DNA from: Labia minor
Lineage: Eukaryota > Arthropoda > Insecta > Dermaptera > Spongiphoridae
Length of the DNA: 64,000 nucleotides
Assembly: GCA_963082975.1 (NCBI GenBank)
Contig: OY720350.1
Location: forward strand, 4,812,597-4,876,596
Reading direction: 5' to 3'
Every line of letters starts with the position of its first letter. Position 1 is the stretch's first letter. Under the pieces are notes generated by a model, which searched no databases, had not been told where the DNA came from, and saw nothing but the letters and a program-made list of their open reading frames with translations. The translations under genes were made by a program, and so were the position numbers. Shown in pieces: positions 11,517 through 23,720 of this stretch.

Positions 11517-12245
11517 GAAAATATTGTATAATTATTTTATCCAAAACCGATTCAATATTGCATTTTATTTATTTTTTTTATTTTTTCCATTTTTTCACTA
11601 GCTAGATCAAAAATGGAATCACGCAAAAGCATAGAGGGTTAATTGCATAAATAACAACTAAATGGACCAATTAGAGGGCAACCAATTGAAGGCGAGGAAG
11701 GAGGTTGAATAACAAAAAAAAATTGTAAAACCCAAGTCAAGCGGCGCATACGTATATTCAGGTAACGATATAATAATAATCAAAGAGATCGACAAAATAA
11801 AAAACAAAACAAAATAAAAATGTAACAGACAGAATAGAAGTTGATCTTTTTTTCATAAGAGCAGCTGTAGTGGAAATGTAATAATCATTATATCGTTAAT
11901 GTCGATTTTTGTCGATATCGAATTTTAAATCATATTTTAGATCTTTTATGGAAAAACAATTTGAATGAAAAACATTCACATTTAGGAAAATTTAGTAGTC
12001 ATTTTGGCTAGAATACAAAATTTTAATAAATAATTATATATAAAAGAAAAATATCAGAAATGGATCTCTTTTAATGTACAATTAACGTAAACGTATCAGT
12101 AGTGGACCATTGTAACAGTAATGGTCCATTTGATAGATTTTTGATCAAAATAAGTTTTTTAATTTCAAATTAAACTAGAAATATCGATAAATATCAAGAA
12201 GAGCGTCTTTCGGATTGCTGCATTTATATTATAATTATGAATATT
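11517..12245. other. No feature seen
   Basis: AT-rich sequence with a short mixed stretch at 11590-11880. Nothing recognised on either strand. Confidence 0.45.
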
Positions 12246-12330
12246 TTAACACGTTCCCGTCGGCTCCATAATTTGTCTATTTATTTTATGTGGCGGCATA
12301 AGCCACCGGTGGTACGTGCCGGCGGGAAGG
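12246..12330 (+). mobile_element. TTAA MITE, copy 1
   Basis: Starts TTAA then CACGTTCCCG, continues CCATAATTTGTCTATTTATT and GCCACCGGTGG, and ends in GCCGGCGGGAA where the right terminus is decayed. Matches copies at 52630, 53757 and 55829. Confidence 0.8.
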
Positions 12331-13440
12331 ATATGCTTCACTTTAATTTCAATCTATTATGTTTTATTTAATAATAATTGCAATCCAAAAATTCAATTCA
12401 ATAGTTGATACTAAAAATTATATTAATTAATTTGAAATATTTAATTTATGTGATGATTAAAAATTATTAAAGGGGTGGTTATTTACTGAAACAAATATCA
12501 GATTTTTTTCAGAAATGGACCTGGGTCTAAAAAAATAGGATTTAAATTTTTTTTTATTAAAATAAATGTGATGTATACTATTTTTGTTTTTTTGTTTTTT
12601 GTTTTAAATGTCTAGAACAATTTTATTCAGTATTGGACCACGTGGCCATATACTGAGACAACACATGGTCAATCAAATTATATTTTCATCAGATTCCTTT
12701 AGATAACTAAATTTTATACTGATAATAAATTGTGTAAATAGGTTAATTTCCAATTTATAAACATTATTCAATTTATAATTTTATTTGATGAAATTAAATC
12801 AACAACAATTTATTAGATTTAAACGTCTTATTACTGATAATAATAAATTTAATAAAAGATATTTATTATTATATTAGTATGAATAATTATAATTATATTA
12901 AATTGATATTACTAAAATTCCAATATATTTTTTAAATTAGGTATATTAATGTCATTATCTTTCTCTTTTCGATAACATTAACTGATCTTCTTTCTTGTTT
13001 AAATGGATAAGAACGGTTTAAAAATTGTAAATATAAAAAAACAAACTGTAAATATAAAGTATAATTAAAATAAATTATAAAAATTATAAAAAATATTAAT
13101 AAAACCAATCCTTAGTGTATTTTATTCCATTTATTTATTTTAAACCTATTTTAGGTTGATGGTCCCATGGAGGAATGGAGTGACACTAACGCTTGTTTTA
13201 AGTGGTGGGGGGTGGCTCCAAAAAAGTAGGGAGAAATTCTTGTCGCCCATTTTGTCTACATCAAAACATTGAATTTTCCATAAGACATAATATATTTTTG
13301 TTTCTAATTTTCTCGTATGTTTGAAAGTTTTTCTTAGTTATTTCTTCTTTATTTTATAGTTTAGTAAATATATTTAATAATTAGAAATAGTTTTTAATAA
13401 TTTAATTTGTATTTAATATTAAATTATTTTTTATTAGATT
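12331..13440. other. No feature seen; AT-rich spacer
   Basis: Mostly A/T tracts with a mixed patch around 13150-13250 (GGTGGGGGGTGGCTCC). No family match. Confidence 0.45.
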
Positions 13441-13520
13441 CAAAGACCAGGTTAGGTTTACTCCTGGGTTTAGGTTATAGATAGTTGTTTGTTTTATTTT
13501 TGTTTTTAAAAATAATTATC

Positions 13521-13919
13521 ATGGCATGTTCTGCATATGGATGCACGAACCGAACTGTAAATAAAAGTAAAAGACAACTACGTGAAGAAGAATCTGGGAA
13601 AAAATTTTCTTCTTCTTTTCTTAATTATAACAAATTCTGGTAGTGCCTCAATATCTCTTGGTTAAATAAAAAATTGAGAAATAGAATAGAAATTTTGAAT
13701 ATTTCACATCTTTCAGATTTCCAAAAGATAGCAATTTAAGGAAGAAATGGAGTCGTCCGGAGGAAAGATTGGAAGTCAAGAGAATATTCTTTCCTATGCT
13801 CAAATCATTTTAATGAAGAGTGTTTTGATAGAACGTCGCTGGTAAATGTTCGATTAAAAGAAAATGCCATTCCTACAATATTCACAGGATTCAAAATTCA
13901 AAATCCTAGAGCAGCATAA
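13521..13919 (+). pseudogene. THAP zinc-finger remnant
   Basis: The 5' part reads MACSAYGCTNR from ATG 13521, matching the C-x(2-4)-C start of a THAP domain. About 200 bp later FPKDSNLRKKW appears. After a +1 shift in frame, RRKDWKSREYSFLCSNHF, ECFDRTSL, RLKENAIPTIF and a TAA stop (13917-13919) follow. These are the conserved FP, W, C-x2-H and C-terminal xVPTIF-like elements of THAP in correct order. The frameshift between the KKW and RRKDW segments, and the lack of a phase-compatible donor for the AG before FPKD, argue for a decayed copy. THAP domains occur in P-element transposases and in host DNA-binding proteins; no transposase follows here. Confidence 0.8.
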
Positions 13920-15335
13920 CATTCAGCATAATGTATAACAATTTATTTAAATTAATAATTTTGGTAATTAAAAAAATACATTAATAAATATATTTTTTGT
14001 TTATATTTTATTTTTTGTAATCATTTTTCCATTAAACTAATGATAATTTCTTTTTTTAATTGACTAATTATGAAGTAAATGATTGCCGCAACATTTAATT
14101 TTTTTTATACATATATACATATCAATCATCAAAACGACCTGCAGTTGAAATAAAATAAAATTTAAAGAGTTTTTTAATCATGAGAAAATTGTTGCTCACA
14201 TAATTTTCCCGAAATTTGATGATATATTAAATTAAATAATTTATATTAAATTATAAATTATTTATAAAAGCAACACAATATACAAATACATACTTAAACA
14301 TTAATAAAAGTGAATTATCAAGATGAAAATTAATTAATTATGTAATTTTGAAGAATATCCAACAATAGATTATAATTATAATAAATATATATTTTTCATT
14401 TATTCTTTCAAATTCAAAATGGATAGTTGATATAATTATAAAATTGTATATATTATAAGATTTTCTAAAATTTTTAGATTCCCAAAAATAAATAAATAAT
14501 CGTTCGATTATAATAATTTTGAATTTTAAATTATTAAATAATTATATATATTATTATTATAATTAATAACTAACAATAAAAAAGAAAATTATATTAAGAA
14601 TCTCATATATTTCATCACAATTTTTGTTTTTAATTATGATTTAATTTCTATTATTTACGTAAATGCCTTATTGAACAAAATAAAATTTCAAAAGAATAAT
14701 TCCGTTATACAACATTGATCAATGTTAATTTTTTATAATTAATTATAAAAAATTATTATAATAATTTAATTATATATATTAGTTGTCTTTAATATTTTTT
14801 TAGTTTTGTTAGAATATTAAAAATATAAATTCAATAATATTTATTTTTTTCATAAAGAATATATATTTTTTTATAATATATATATATATATATATATAGG
14901 TATATGATAACTAACAATTTTTTTCAATACTCCCGCTAGGTAACCTATCATTTAGTTAATTAACTGAAAATGGGAAGCATTGGAGATCCCTAGCGGATGT
15001 GGTTTTAAATATCCAAATTAGATTGCAATTGAATAAATATCATTTGACTAAAATTATAATGTATTATATATATTTTAGTAAGATTACTATAAAATTTCTC
15101 TTTATAATTATCATTATCTTATCATATTTTTACTCTATTTTTAAAAATAATTTATTAGAAAAAATTTACTAGAATAGACATAGATATTTATATATATAAA
15201 AAATTATTTTTAAAAATAATTAACTTAATTAATAATTAAGTATTTTTGATGAAATAGAAATATGAATTCTTAATATTTTATATAGTAAAAATGGATCGAG
15301 CAAAATGTATAAAAGAAATAAATATATTCATTTTT
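13920..15335. other. No feature seen; extremely AT-rich
   Basis: Long A/T tracts and a TA run near 14880. A small mixed patch at 14925-15000 (TCCCGCTAGGTAACC) has no match. No coding evidence. Confidence 0.5.
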
Positions 15336-16234
15336 ACTATCTCGCCAGAGATAGTATTGCGATCACGAAAATTTTCGATGTCGAGATTTTGATGTTTTTA
15401 TACGTTTTGAAGGTTCCTGAATCATTTTCACTAAGGTTGAGAAAAATGTCTGTGTATGTGTGTGTAGACAATATTACGGAAAAACGGTTTGAGCTAGAAT
15501 AATGAAATTTGGTATACTGGAATTATTCAAAATTCGTAATTATCTATAACTTTTAGGAAATGTAGCTCATCTGGAAGTGGGTTACCTACAACATTTTGAT
15601 TTTTTTTCCTCTAAAGTGACGGTAAAAATAAAGATGTATGTTTGATAGTTTTTCACATGATTAAAAATTGTATAAAACTGCTATATATAGCATTTCAGCT
15701 TGATTGAATCGCTGAAAGTACCAGAATTAATTTTTAAAAACTGCAAATCACGCGCTAACACGTGACGTGGTGCCAATAACAAAAACCAAACATGCGCTGG
15801 TTTAATAAATATTATTTATTAATTTTAATTTATAATTTATAATTAATTAAATTTAATTTAAATGTCCATATGAAAACCTATATATTATGTCCTTTATAGC
15901 AATTTATTATTACAATGATATAAATATTTCAATTACCTATCTTTATATTATTATTAATATATAAATGTCTTTTGAATTTTCATTTTTTCATATTTTCTGA
16001 TATAATTTCATTATGTTGAATGTGATTAATCAGATTGTTTTGTTTTTTTTCATGAATTATGTTTTGTTTTTAAGTTTTTTAGATGAAAGTGGTCATAGGC
16101 ATTTTTATTTCATGATTTTCTAATAATTAGTTATTTTATAAATTTAATATAGATTAGATGCGCCTTGTTTTTCGAAACTTTTATGTTATTTAATCCAATT
16201 CAAATTGCGAGATAGTTGAGTGGAGACACTCCAG
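15336..16234 (+). mobile_element. RepA copy 3, with insertion
   Basis: Full termini: the ACTATCTC-GCCA-GAGATAGT hairpin at the left, and GCGAGATAGT plus TGGAGACACTCCA at the right. Flanking T is present on both sides. About 320 bp of unrelated AT-rich DNA (roughly 15864-16185) interrupts the region just before the conserved TTATGTTATTTAATCC block. Confidence 0.9.
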
Positions 16235-16369
16235 CTTATTTGGAAATTATTTGATGAGAAGAATAGAGGGTAAGCAAAATGAAAATATAGAAGAGGATCC
16301 TTTATCATCTTTGGTGGTAAAAGAAGAGAAAAAGGAGAGAGGATTTGTTTTGAACCACTTGTTACTCAC

Positions 16370-16572
16370 CTTCTTCGTTTGACAGCGGCTGGGGCTGTTG
16401 GGGGTGGTGCTGTGGTTGCCAAATTGGCGAGTCCTGCTCCAGGAGTCATTTGATGATGGGGATGATGATGGGTGGGTGGAAGATAACTGGGTGGTGGTGG
16501 TGCCCCATAATGTGGGGGTGGAGCGCCACCGGCTGCAGCGGCTGCAGCCGCCGCTGACGCATAAGTATACAT
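16370..16572 (-). CDS. Alternative first coding exon (1b) of an unidentified gene
   Basis: ATG at 16572 opens 67 codons plus two bases, ending at AAG followed by GTGAGTAAC, a near-consensus 5' splice site (donor 16369-16368). An in-frame TAG lies 60 nt upstream of the ATG, so the exon starts the protein and is not an internal exon in this frame. The peptide begins MYTYAS, then an alanine run, Pro/Tyr-rich and His-rich stretches, and ends in AAVKRR. Such low-complexity N-termini are common in insect transcription and RNA-binding factors. The exon ends in phase 2, as does exon 2a at 35786. Both could therefore join one common downstream exon beyond the left edge. I do not recognise the gene. 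Confidence 0.65.
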
Positions 16573-16589
16573 CACGAAATAAAAGGAAA

Positions 16590-16925
16590 ACGATATGAAA
16601 GATGTATTGGGTGGGGGTGTGGGGGGTGGGGGCTAATTGGTATGATGTGTCAACTTGTGAGGCACATGGTGGTGGTTAATAACACAAGCACTCGCACACG
16701 GCGTGCCACGCACAAACGGCACCAAGAAAATCGAAACACTCACTGAAGAGACAGAGACGGGACTGGCGAGTGGCAATGGTAAGCGCGCCTCCCCACTCTA
16801 AAAGCGCTCCCTCCCCTCCTCTCGCTACACACCCGCCCCTTAACCCATAGACCCTACCTCCCCAAGCCGAACGCCCCACTCTCGGGGCTGCCAACATATC
16901 CACAAAGACACTAGACTACACAGAC
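16590..16925 (-). promoter_or_regulatory. CpG-rich leader/promoter of exon 1b
   Basis: Immediately upstream of exon 1b on the minus strand the sequence becomes GC- and CpG-rich (for example GGCGTGCCACGC and AAGCGCGCCTCCCCACTC), in sharp contrast to its surroundings. A CA repeat follows at 16967-16989. The position and composition suit a promoter and 5' UTR. A 75-codon frame on the minus strand within it has no recognised domain and is better explained as leader. Confidence 0.5.
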
Positions 16926-16989
16926 GACTTGTTGGATTCCAAAATAATTCCACTACACAGAAACAAACACACACACACACACACACACA

Positions 16990-17389
16990 ATAATCATACA
17001 AATCACATGTTACAAGACATTATCCCAAAATTTATCATTTCTATTAATAAAGATCATTGTTTTCCACTAAAAAATTATTAAAAGAAAAAAATGCTTTTAA
17101 TAAAAAACAAACTCAATTTTGGTTAATTTTTTCTAATTAAATAAACAATAAAACAATATAAAATAATTAATTAAGAATTAAAACTTGTTTGTTTATTTTT
17201 TCATTTTATTACATAACTGTGAATAAGAGAAATATTTTTTTAAAAAAAAGTATAAAACAAAATAGTTATCAAATTGTTAATATCAAGAGGGGAAAGAATA
17301 TCTTTCAAAGGATTCTTCATATTGACTTTTTAATCTAACTTTGAAATTTTTACAATTTGTTTTTACTTACTTTAATTGTGAAAATGGGA

Positions 17390-17420
<31 letters not shown>

Positions 17421-18054
17421 AAATAATAATTATATTATTTTAATATTCCTAAGTTGGTATCACAATTTATTATTATTATGAATATGAATTATTTATAAAT
17501 AATTAATATTATTTAGTTAATATTAATATTTCTAAGTTTGCATCACAACAATGAGACGGCATTGTTGCGTGTTAAGGTTAGGTAAATTAGATTTTATAAA
17601 TTGGAAAACCATCAGATATACTCTCAAGTTATTTAGTTATTTATAAGATAAGATAAGAATTGACTATAAAAACCATCCTATATATATATATATATATATA
17701 CATTTAATATATATTTTTTGTTTGTTCATAATAACTTGAATTTTTTTTTTAATTTATATAAAGGAAATATGAAAATGGGGGAAGAGTGAATAAGAAATAA
17801 ATAAATTTTGAAGAGAAAAAGCTATGAAAACGATTTCAATATATAATATTAAATTGATTCAAAATTGCCATTCTGATCGACCATTTTCCTCGTTTTTATT
17901 ATTATCATTTAAGAACAATTCATTCGTCTCTGGATTTTTTATTTTATTTTTTTTATTTTTTTATTTTTTATTTTTTTTTTTGTTCGATTCTCTCTCGATT
18001 TAGATTCCTTTTTATTTCTTTCTCTCTCTCCCTTCCCTAAATCCATTTTTCCAT

Positions 18055-18056
<2 letters not shown>
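16990..18056. other. AT-rich spacer with microsatellites
   Basis: Holds TA runs at about 17394-17417 and 17682-17702 and T/A homopolymer-rich DNA. No gene or repeat family recognised. Confidence 0.45.
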
Positions 18057-18090
<34 letters not shown>

Positions 18091-18260
18091 TTTATTTTTT
18101 TTTATATTATATATCGATCGGAGGGACTGAGCGGCCTGTTGTTGTCGACTGAATGACTAATTAAGCGCATAAATTAATTGCGGGTGAATCACTCGAGGAA
18201 AAAAAAATGTGTAGCGCCCTCCTCTTTCGTTCTCTCACTAAGCAAATGATAGAAATCAGA
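18057..18260. other. Long poly-T tract followed by GC-elevated island
   Basis: A T run of about 30 bases (18057-18088) precedes a T-rich stretch and then a mixed island (CGATCGGAGGGACTGAGCGG, CTAATTAAGCGCATAAATTA) at 18110-18240. The island contains homeodomain-like TAATTA cores. A regulatory role is inferred only from composition. Confidence 0.3.
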
Positions 18261-19651
18261 GGGATTAAAAATGTTCTCGTTTTGTTGTTATGACTATTTA
18301 AAAGCTAATGAGGGATTTTTTGTTATTATTGTTGTTGTTGCTCCTCACTAAATGGAATAATATATTAACCATTAAAGCTTCATGTCGTTATCATTGGAGG
18401 GAAGAGGGAGAAAAAAAACGCCTGGGAGTTATGTTTGTACTGCTAGTATGTTTACCTTTTGATATTAAAATTACATTTTATTCCCTAAATGAAATTAAAA
18501 TAAATAAATGTCCTATATATAGGGATAATATTGCAATAATCCTTGCCGCCTTGTTTTTATCCAAGTCTAAATTAAAAAGCTTATTATGTTAAAAACAAAA
18601 TATAGCCTTGGTTGTTTTTTGCGTTCCCGCAAGAGAATTTGGATAATATATGAAAAGATGATGTTAAAGATAAAATAAATAAATAAAATTAATATACTTT
18701 TTTTCTGAGTCGATAAATTTAGTAAAATATTTATAAAAAAAAAAAAATATGACATTAATTTTACTTATCGTTATAGATAGTTGATTATTTATGGTTTATT
18801 AAAAGATATTTTTAATAAATAATTTTATATCTAAATAAAAGGGGAAAAAATTGCGTGAAAGTAAACTTCTAAGCGAAGGTGATTTAAAGAATAAAAAAAA
18901 AATAAATAAAATAAATAAATTACCACTTATCACCGGCAAAAGATTTATAATAAAAAGTTATCCGATTTTTTTACTAAATCAGAGACTACAATTTTTTACT
19001 AAAATATTAATAATGTAGATATTCGGTTTTTAATTAAATATTTTATTATTATTATCTATATATTGAAAAGACAGTTCTATCCCATACTCCTCCTAAACGA
19101 CTTATGCGATTTGGGCCATTCCAATGCCATTGGATAGCCCTCGGGCTAATCAATTAATAGCGTGAAATTCATTGGAAAACAAGAAGTACTTTTTGAGAAA
19201 AGTGAAAATATATTTTTTTTCTTACTTTTTATTATTTTTGACATCATTTGTGACGTGACATCCAGTGCCTCTTATATCTTATAATATTTTTCAATCTCTT
19301 GCGTTTCAATTTCTTTGCTTGTGAGGGTTCTCACACTGGTCCGCTAATATATCATTAATTTACTGATGAAATTAAAATATATTTTAAATAAGAACACAAA
19401 AAGAAATGAATCTTTTATGTAATATACCGTTTGAAACAAAATGGATGAAAACCTTTTACTACTTTCAACCAAATACTAAGTATCACTCGGGAGTACACGG
19501 GGCGGAGCCCCCGTCTAGGTGTGAAGAGCGTCGAGATATAATTAATAGATAGAGCATAATACTGTACGATACAATGCCAGTACTAGTATCAAAAACTTAT
19601 TTATAAATTAGCCAATTAAATTTTCAAGCCTTACAACCTCAAAAATTAAAT
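18261..19651. other. No feature seen
   Basis: AT-rich. A short balanced stretch at 19080-19165 (CTCGGGCTAATCAATTAATA) and another at 19490-19520 (ACACGGGGCGGAGCCCCCGT, a small G/C palindrome) stand out but match nothing recognised. A leucine-run frame at 18308-18592 is not supported as a gene. Confidence 0.4.
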
Positions 19652-19659
19652 ATTTAGAA

Positions 19660-19937
19660 AATAGGTTCCCAAACTTTTTTGAGTCGTAGGCCCCTTGCCA
19701 TGTCTTTTGAATTTGGGTAGAGCCTTTTTTGTAAAAAAAATTTATATTATTTTTTTTAAGAGCCTTATTGAAAAATCAAAATGATTTAAGAGCCATGTCG
19801 GAAAAATAATTTACTTTTTTTTTAGAGGCCTGAGATCCACTATCGTATACCCCCATTTTCATTTCATGGACCCCAAATTTTTTATTCGCTGCCGTAGACC
19901 CCTTGTAGGTCGATATGGGCCACTTTGGGAACCTTTG
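19660..19937. mobile_element. hAT-type MITE
   Basis: Inverted ends AGGTTCCCAAA face each other inside a perfect 8-bp duplication ATTTAGAA (19652-19659 and 19938-19945, TA at centre). Interior shows decayed tandem blocks (AGAGCC and AGGCCC motifs). Non-coding. Confidence 0.85.
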
Positions 19938-20399
19938 ATTTAGAATATGAATTGACCACAGATTGAATTCCGATTGAAAACAATTATCTTATTTTATAAT
20001 AATATAATATTGTTGGCTCATTTGATGTAACAACGTCATAAATCGAAAATCTTGTTTTGTCAGGAGAGGGATTTAAATTTTTGTAAGCTTCTATTACTTT
20101 AAAATAAATAAATAAATAAATAAAATAAATTTTGCAGGAAAATTGTAAAATTGTGATTGCCTGTGGGATTAATTCAAAAATAGGTATAAAGAATGATAAA
20201 GGTTTGAAGATTCTTTAAAACGATAATTTTATTTTCTTGTCAATAATAGGTCAGATATAACATTTTATCCTAAAGACAAATTGAAATTCAAACATTTAAT
20301 TTATCATCAGAAAGATGACACTTCGAGCGTTATAGATTTAGTATTAAAGCATTAAAATTAGTTTAGTATTTAGAGAGTTATTTTCGATTTAGTATGACC

Positions 20400-21233
20400 A
20401 TATTTTTCAATATGTATTATTATGACAAAGGCAAGAACGTTTCATATGTTTTTGAGAAAATATGCTTGGAATGGTGAAGGTACATTTTCAAAAACTACTA
20501 CCAAGAAATGGTTCACTCGTTTTCTTTCTGAAAATTTTAAATATAAAGGGTCGCGGTCTTGTCGATTGATCATTGAAATAGTTGGTCCAATTTTTTAAAA
20601 AGTCGAGCAAGATAGGCATATTACCAGAGTCGATATTGGTAATGAACTAGGCATTACACACAAAACAGTTTGATGCTAGTTACAAAAAGTGTTTCGGTCC
20701 ACATAATTGGAACATGAAAAACATTTAAGATGAACTGCTAAATCGGACTGAATCGAGCTTTTTCTGAAAAGTATTATTTTGGGTTATGAAAAGTTGGTAA
20801 CTTACTAAAATCTCAACAGTTCTCAAAACATGGCTTAACATGGTGATACTAAGTAAGTATGTTGAGGTTAACCATGAGGTACTTTCAGCTGGTCAGACGA
20901 TTACTTAACAATTTTGCTGTGAACAGCTAGAAAGATTACAACAGGTAATTGCCATAGAACGGCCCAAATTAAATAATAAAATAATAAAAAAGGCATTGTT
21001 CACCGTCAACAATTACAAGACTGGTTGGGAAGTTTAAATGCACCCTCCATATTGTTCGGATATAGCACCCTTTGACTATTATTCGAATCACTTCAAAACT
21101 CTAATGGAATTAACTGGATTCAAAAGAAGCCTGTGAATGGTGCTTAATTTAGTTTTTCAAGCAGAAACCGCAGAAAGAAAAAAAATGAGGTGAATTTATC
21201 TAAAAAAGGCCGCGAACTTTTTAACCGAGCCCT
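20400..21233 (+). pseudogene. Degenerate mariner transposase
   Basis: Fragments of a mariner transposase occur in order but in shifting frames with stops: TKKWFTRFLSENF (helix-turn-helix region), ITRVDIGNELGITHKTV (second HTH), NHEVLSAGQTI with CEQLERLQQ, and HPPYCSDIAPFDYY. The last corresponds to the HPPYSPDLAPSDY motif carrying the final catalytic Asp of the D,D34D triad. A mariner-type terminal repeat (reversed: AGGGCTCGGTTAAAAAGTTC) ends at TA near 21233. The left terminus was not found. The element is dead and clearly older than the MITEs nearby. Confidence 0.88.
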
Positions 21234-21419
21234 ATATTTGCATTTATTTAAATCAGGGTATTAAAAGGTAAGTTGACAAGAATAGAGGATTAATAAAATC
21301 TTATATTAATATCAGGTAAATATAAGGATTGTAAATTCCTTATAAATTCTTCATAACTTCTCGTAACGCTTAATAATAAAGATTCCCATCAATAAAATTG
21401 TATATTATATATTATAGAC

Positions 21420-21541
21420 CTGTGGTATTCAAACTTTTTGAAGTTGTTACCAAAGAAAATTCCATCACCACGTACCAGTAATATGATTTCGTTACTAAAA
21501 GTTACACCAGGGGTACATCTACCGCAGTTTGAAAACCGCTG
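21420..21541. mobile_element. Short hAT-type MITE
   Basis: 122 bp; ends CTGTGGTATTCAAAC and, reversed, CAGCGGTTTTCAAAC, with a perfect 8-bp duplication TTATAGAC (TA at centre). Confidence 0.85.
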
Positions 21542-21549
21542 TTATAGAC

Positions 21550-22560
21550 TATATTTTCGACAGTCTTCATTTACATATATCAACTATTCATCGAATTTCA
21601 AATTATAAATAAAAATTAAAAAAAAATATATAATTAAATTATTAAAATAGAAAGAAAAATATTTTAATAAATAATATGAATAATTAAAATATTTTTATAT
21701 ATATATAAAATTGTCTTATTAAATTTTCATATTATATTGTAATTATAATAATCAGTATAATTAACTTTTCGAGATGAGATTCCAGAAACTAAATTTTTTC
21801 ATAATTTAATATATTATTATATTAAGCATTTCTTAAAAAAAATCGTTTATATATTAAATAAAACTAATATGGAAATAATTGAAAGATAAAAATATCATTT
21901 GATGAGGGGAGTTTTGAGATATTGAATGAATTAAGGGTTTTTAGTGGACAATGATAGAGGAGCTTAATGGGGCTTTTCATTTCCTGAATAGGCAAACATC
22001 TACATAGAGAAAAAAATAACAAACATGCAATATCATTTCATTCTAGTGTATATTTGGATAAACGACGGTATTACATCCGCCTTAAAAGATATACTTTTAC
22101 TGATTTGAATATATTCTTATTTATTTCCTCTTTTTATTTAGTTATTTTTATTGATTAAATTTTTTTTTTATAAAATATTCTTATAATATAGTGATTATAT
22201 AAATAATTTACTAAATTATTCTAAAAAAAGAAATAAAAATGGATCTTATCATATCACAAAATATTTTTAATTTTGAATAGAAATAAAGATCTTATGATTA
22301 TACAGCAGAAAAACAAAATAAATGGCCAATTATGAAATATTTATTTATTTATTTCTTACATGTTATAGAAGATTATATATTATAGGAATTGAAACTGTTG
22401 TTTTTTTTAACATTTCTTCATATCACATGAAATTTATCTTTAATCAACCCTCCTTTGCTATGTCTAATAATATAATTGTGATGGAAGAGTGCGAAGAGGG
22501 TGGAAGGAAAGTAAAACGATACTTAGAGATAAATGGATTTGAATTAAATTTAAAATATAT
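21550..22560. other. No feature seen; AT-rich spacer
   Basis: Only A/T tracts and a short mixed stretch at 21900-22080. No family match. Confidence 0.45.
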
Positions 22561-22573
22561 ATCTATCAGCCCC

Positions 22574-22950
22574 CCTCCCCCCAAACTCCTTAGAAATGTC
22601 TGAAACCAATTTTTACCGACAGACGATAGTAAGGGAGGTATTGTTTTTTAATATGATAAGAGGCGCTGCAGGCGCATAACCGATAACTCTGCATGCAAAA
22701 ACCAGGCCATCTATAAGACTAGTAAACTCTATTGTCTTTGCTGAACCAAAGTTTTTGGCGCCACCATGCGAGTACAGACAGTAACTAATTGAAAAAAAAA
22801 TTGGGCTTGTGTGTAGTGTATGTGTTTTTGCTTGGTTTTTGCATGCAGAGTTATCGGTTATGCGCCTGCAGCGCCTCTTAGCGGTGCCACCTAGAGACAT
22901 CATATTAAAGAAAAAATGGTTGCACCGATTTCTAAGGAGTTGGGGGACCC
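22574..22950. mobile_element. Long inverted-repeat element (unclassified DNA transposon)
   Basis: Arms beginning AACTCCTTAGAAAT and continuing through AAGAGGCGCTGCAGGCGCAT and CGATAACTCTGCATGCAAAA occur as reverse complements at 22585-22710 and 22835-22945. The inner 50-plus bases are almost perfect. The left arm is split by a short RepB fragment (22612-22643), and the right arm keeps about 20 bp missing from the left. No clear target duplication. An open frame across it is a by-product. Confidence 0.75.
22612..22643 (+). repeat. RepB 5'-end fragment (about 32 bp)
   Basis: ACCGACAGACGATAGTAAGG followed by GAGGTATTGT equals the RepB left terminus with one change, preceded by T. Only the first 30 or so bases are present, inside the left arm of the inverted-repeat element. 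Confidence 0.7.
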
Positions 22951-23464
22951 TGGTCTGGATGAAGAACTGAGTAGGTGAATGAAATGTCCAAAGCACCCGC
23001 TGCAGGGTGTTCCTAGGTATGAATGAATGAATGAAAGACAGAATTGAAGGTTGAAACCCTCATAAAATATACACCCTTAGTTTAAAACATTTTGTCGGGA
23101 TTTGAAAAAAATATTCTCGATCTGGAATATCTATCAAATATTTATTATAGTAATATAGAATTGTAAAATACATTCCAAATTATATAAATTAAATTTCCGC
23201 TAATTATTAATAAAATAAATACTTACATGATTATTAATTGATAATTAATAAGTATAGTACTTATAGATAAGTGCTTTTTAAAATAATGTAGTAGAAATGT
23301 GGACTATTTAAAATTTTTGGCTTGTAATTTGACTTTGATAAATGAAATAAAAATTTTTCTCTCCCTGTTCATTCATGCTAAAATTCTTGAAAAGGTGAAA
23401 AACGAAACAATAGAATTTCCAAGTTATGAATGGGATAGGTTTTTTTTTCTCACTATTCACATAA

Positions 23465-23720
23465 TATAGTGCGCTACACCTCCATCCATGCAGGTGTGAA
23501 TTCTCCACTTTTTCCTCTGAACCCTCCCCCTACGAGTCCATCGCTTCACACACCATCACCACCCCCATCCCGGTTTTTCTTTCATTTTAGTCCTCTCGGA
23601 CCTTCTTTCTTCCTAATGAGCATCGCCCGCGCTTCAAGAGATTTACGACCGCCATTTTGTCTCACAAAGAAAGAAGCTTTCTTGTCTATTGATGGGCCTG
23701 GGAAGAATTTGTCAATGAGG
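23465..23720. other. GC-elevated island
   Basis: Includes ATCGCCCGCGCTTCAAGAGA and GACCGCCATTTTGTCTCACA. The GCCATTTT core resembles Pho/YY1 sites and CACAAAG resembles TCF/Sox sites, both weak evidence. A Pro/Ser-rich frame on the plus strand has no other support. Candidate conserved non-coding DNA. Confidence 0.3.

Noticed and set aside
11332-11544. Frame with a KVPESFSLSLRK peptide, repeated near 15305 and 56627
   Set aside because: All three frames come from the same part of RepA and vary with its microsatellite; they are not a gene family.
16676-16903. 75-codon Arg/Gly-rich minus-strand frame upstream of exon 1b
   Set aside because: High CpG leader sequence keeps frames open by chance; no domain and no splice link to exon 1b in that frame.
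18308-18592. 94-codon frame beginning with a leucine run
   Set aside because: The leucine run reflects a TTG/TTA repeat. No domain, splice context or conservation signal is visible.
22613-22996. 127-codon minus-strand frame
   Set aside because: It spans both arms of an inverted-repeat element and the RepB fragment; the protein mirrors itself through the arms.
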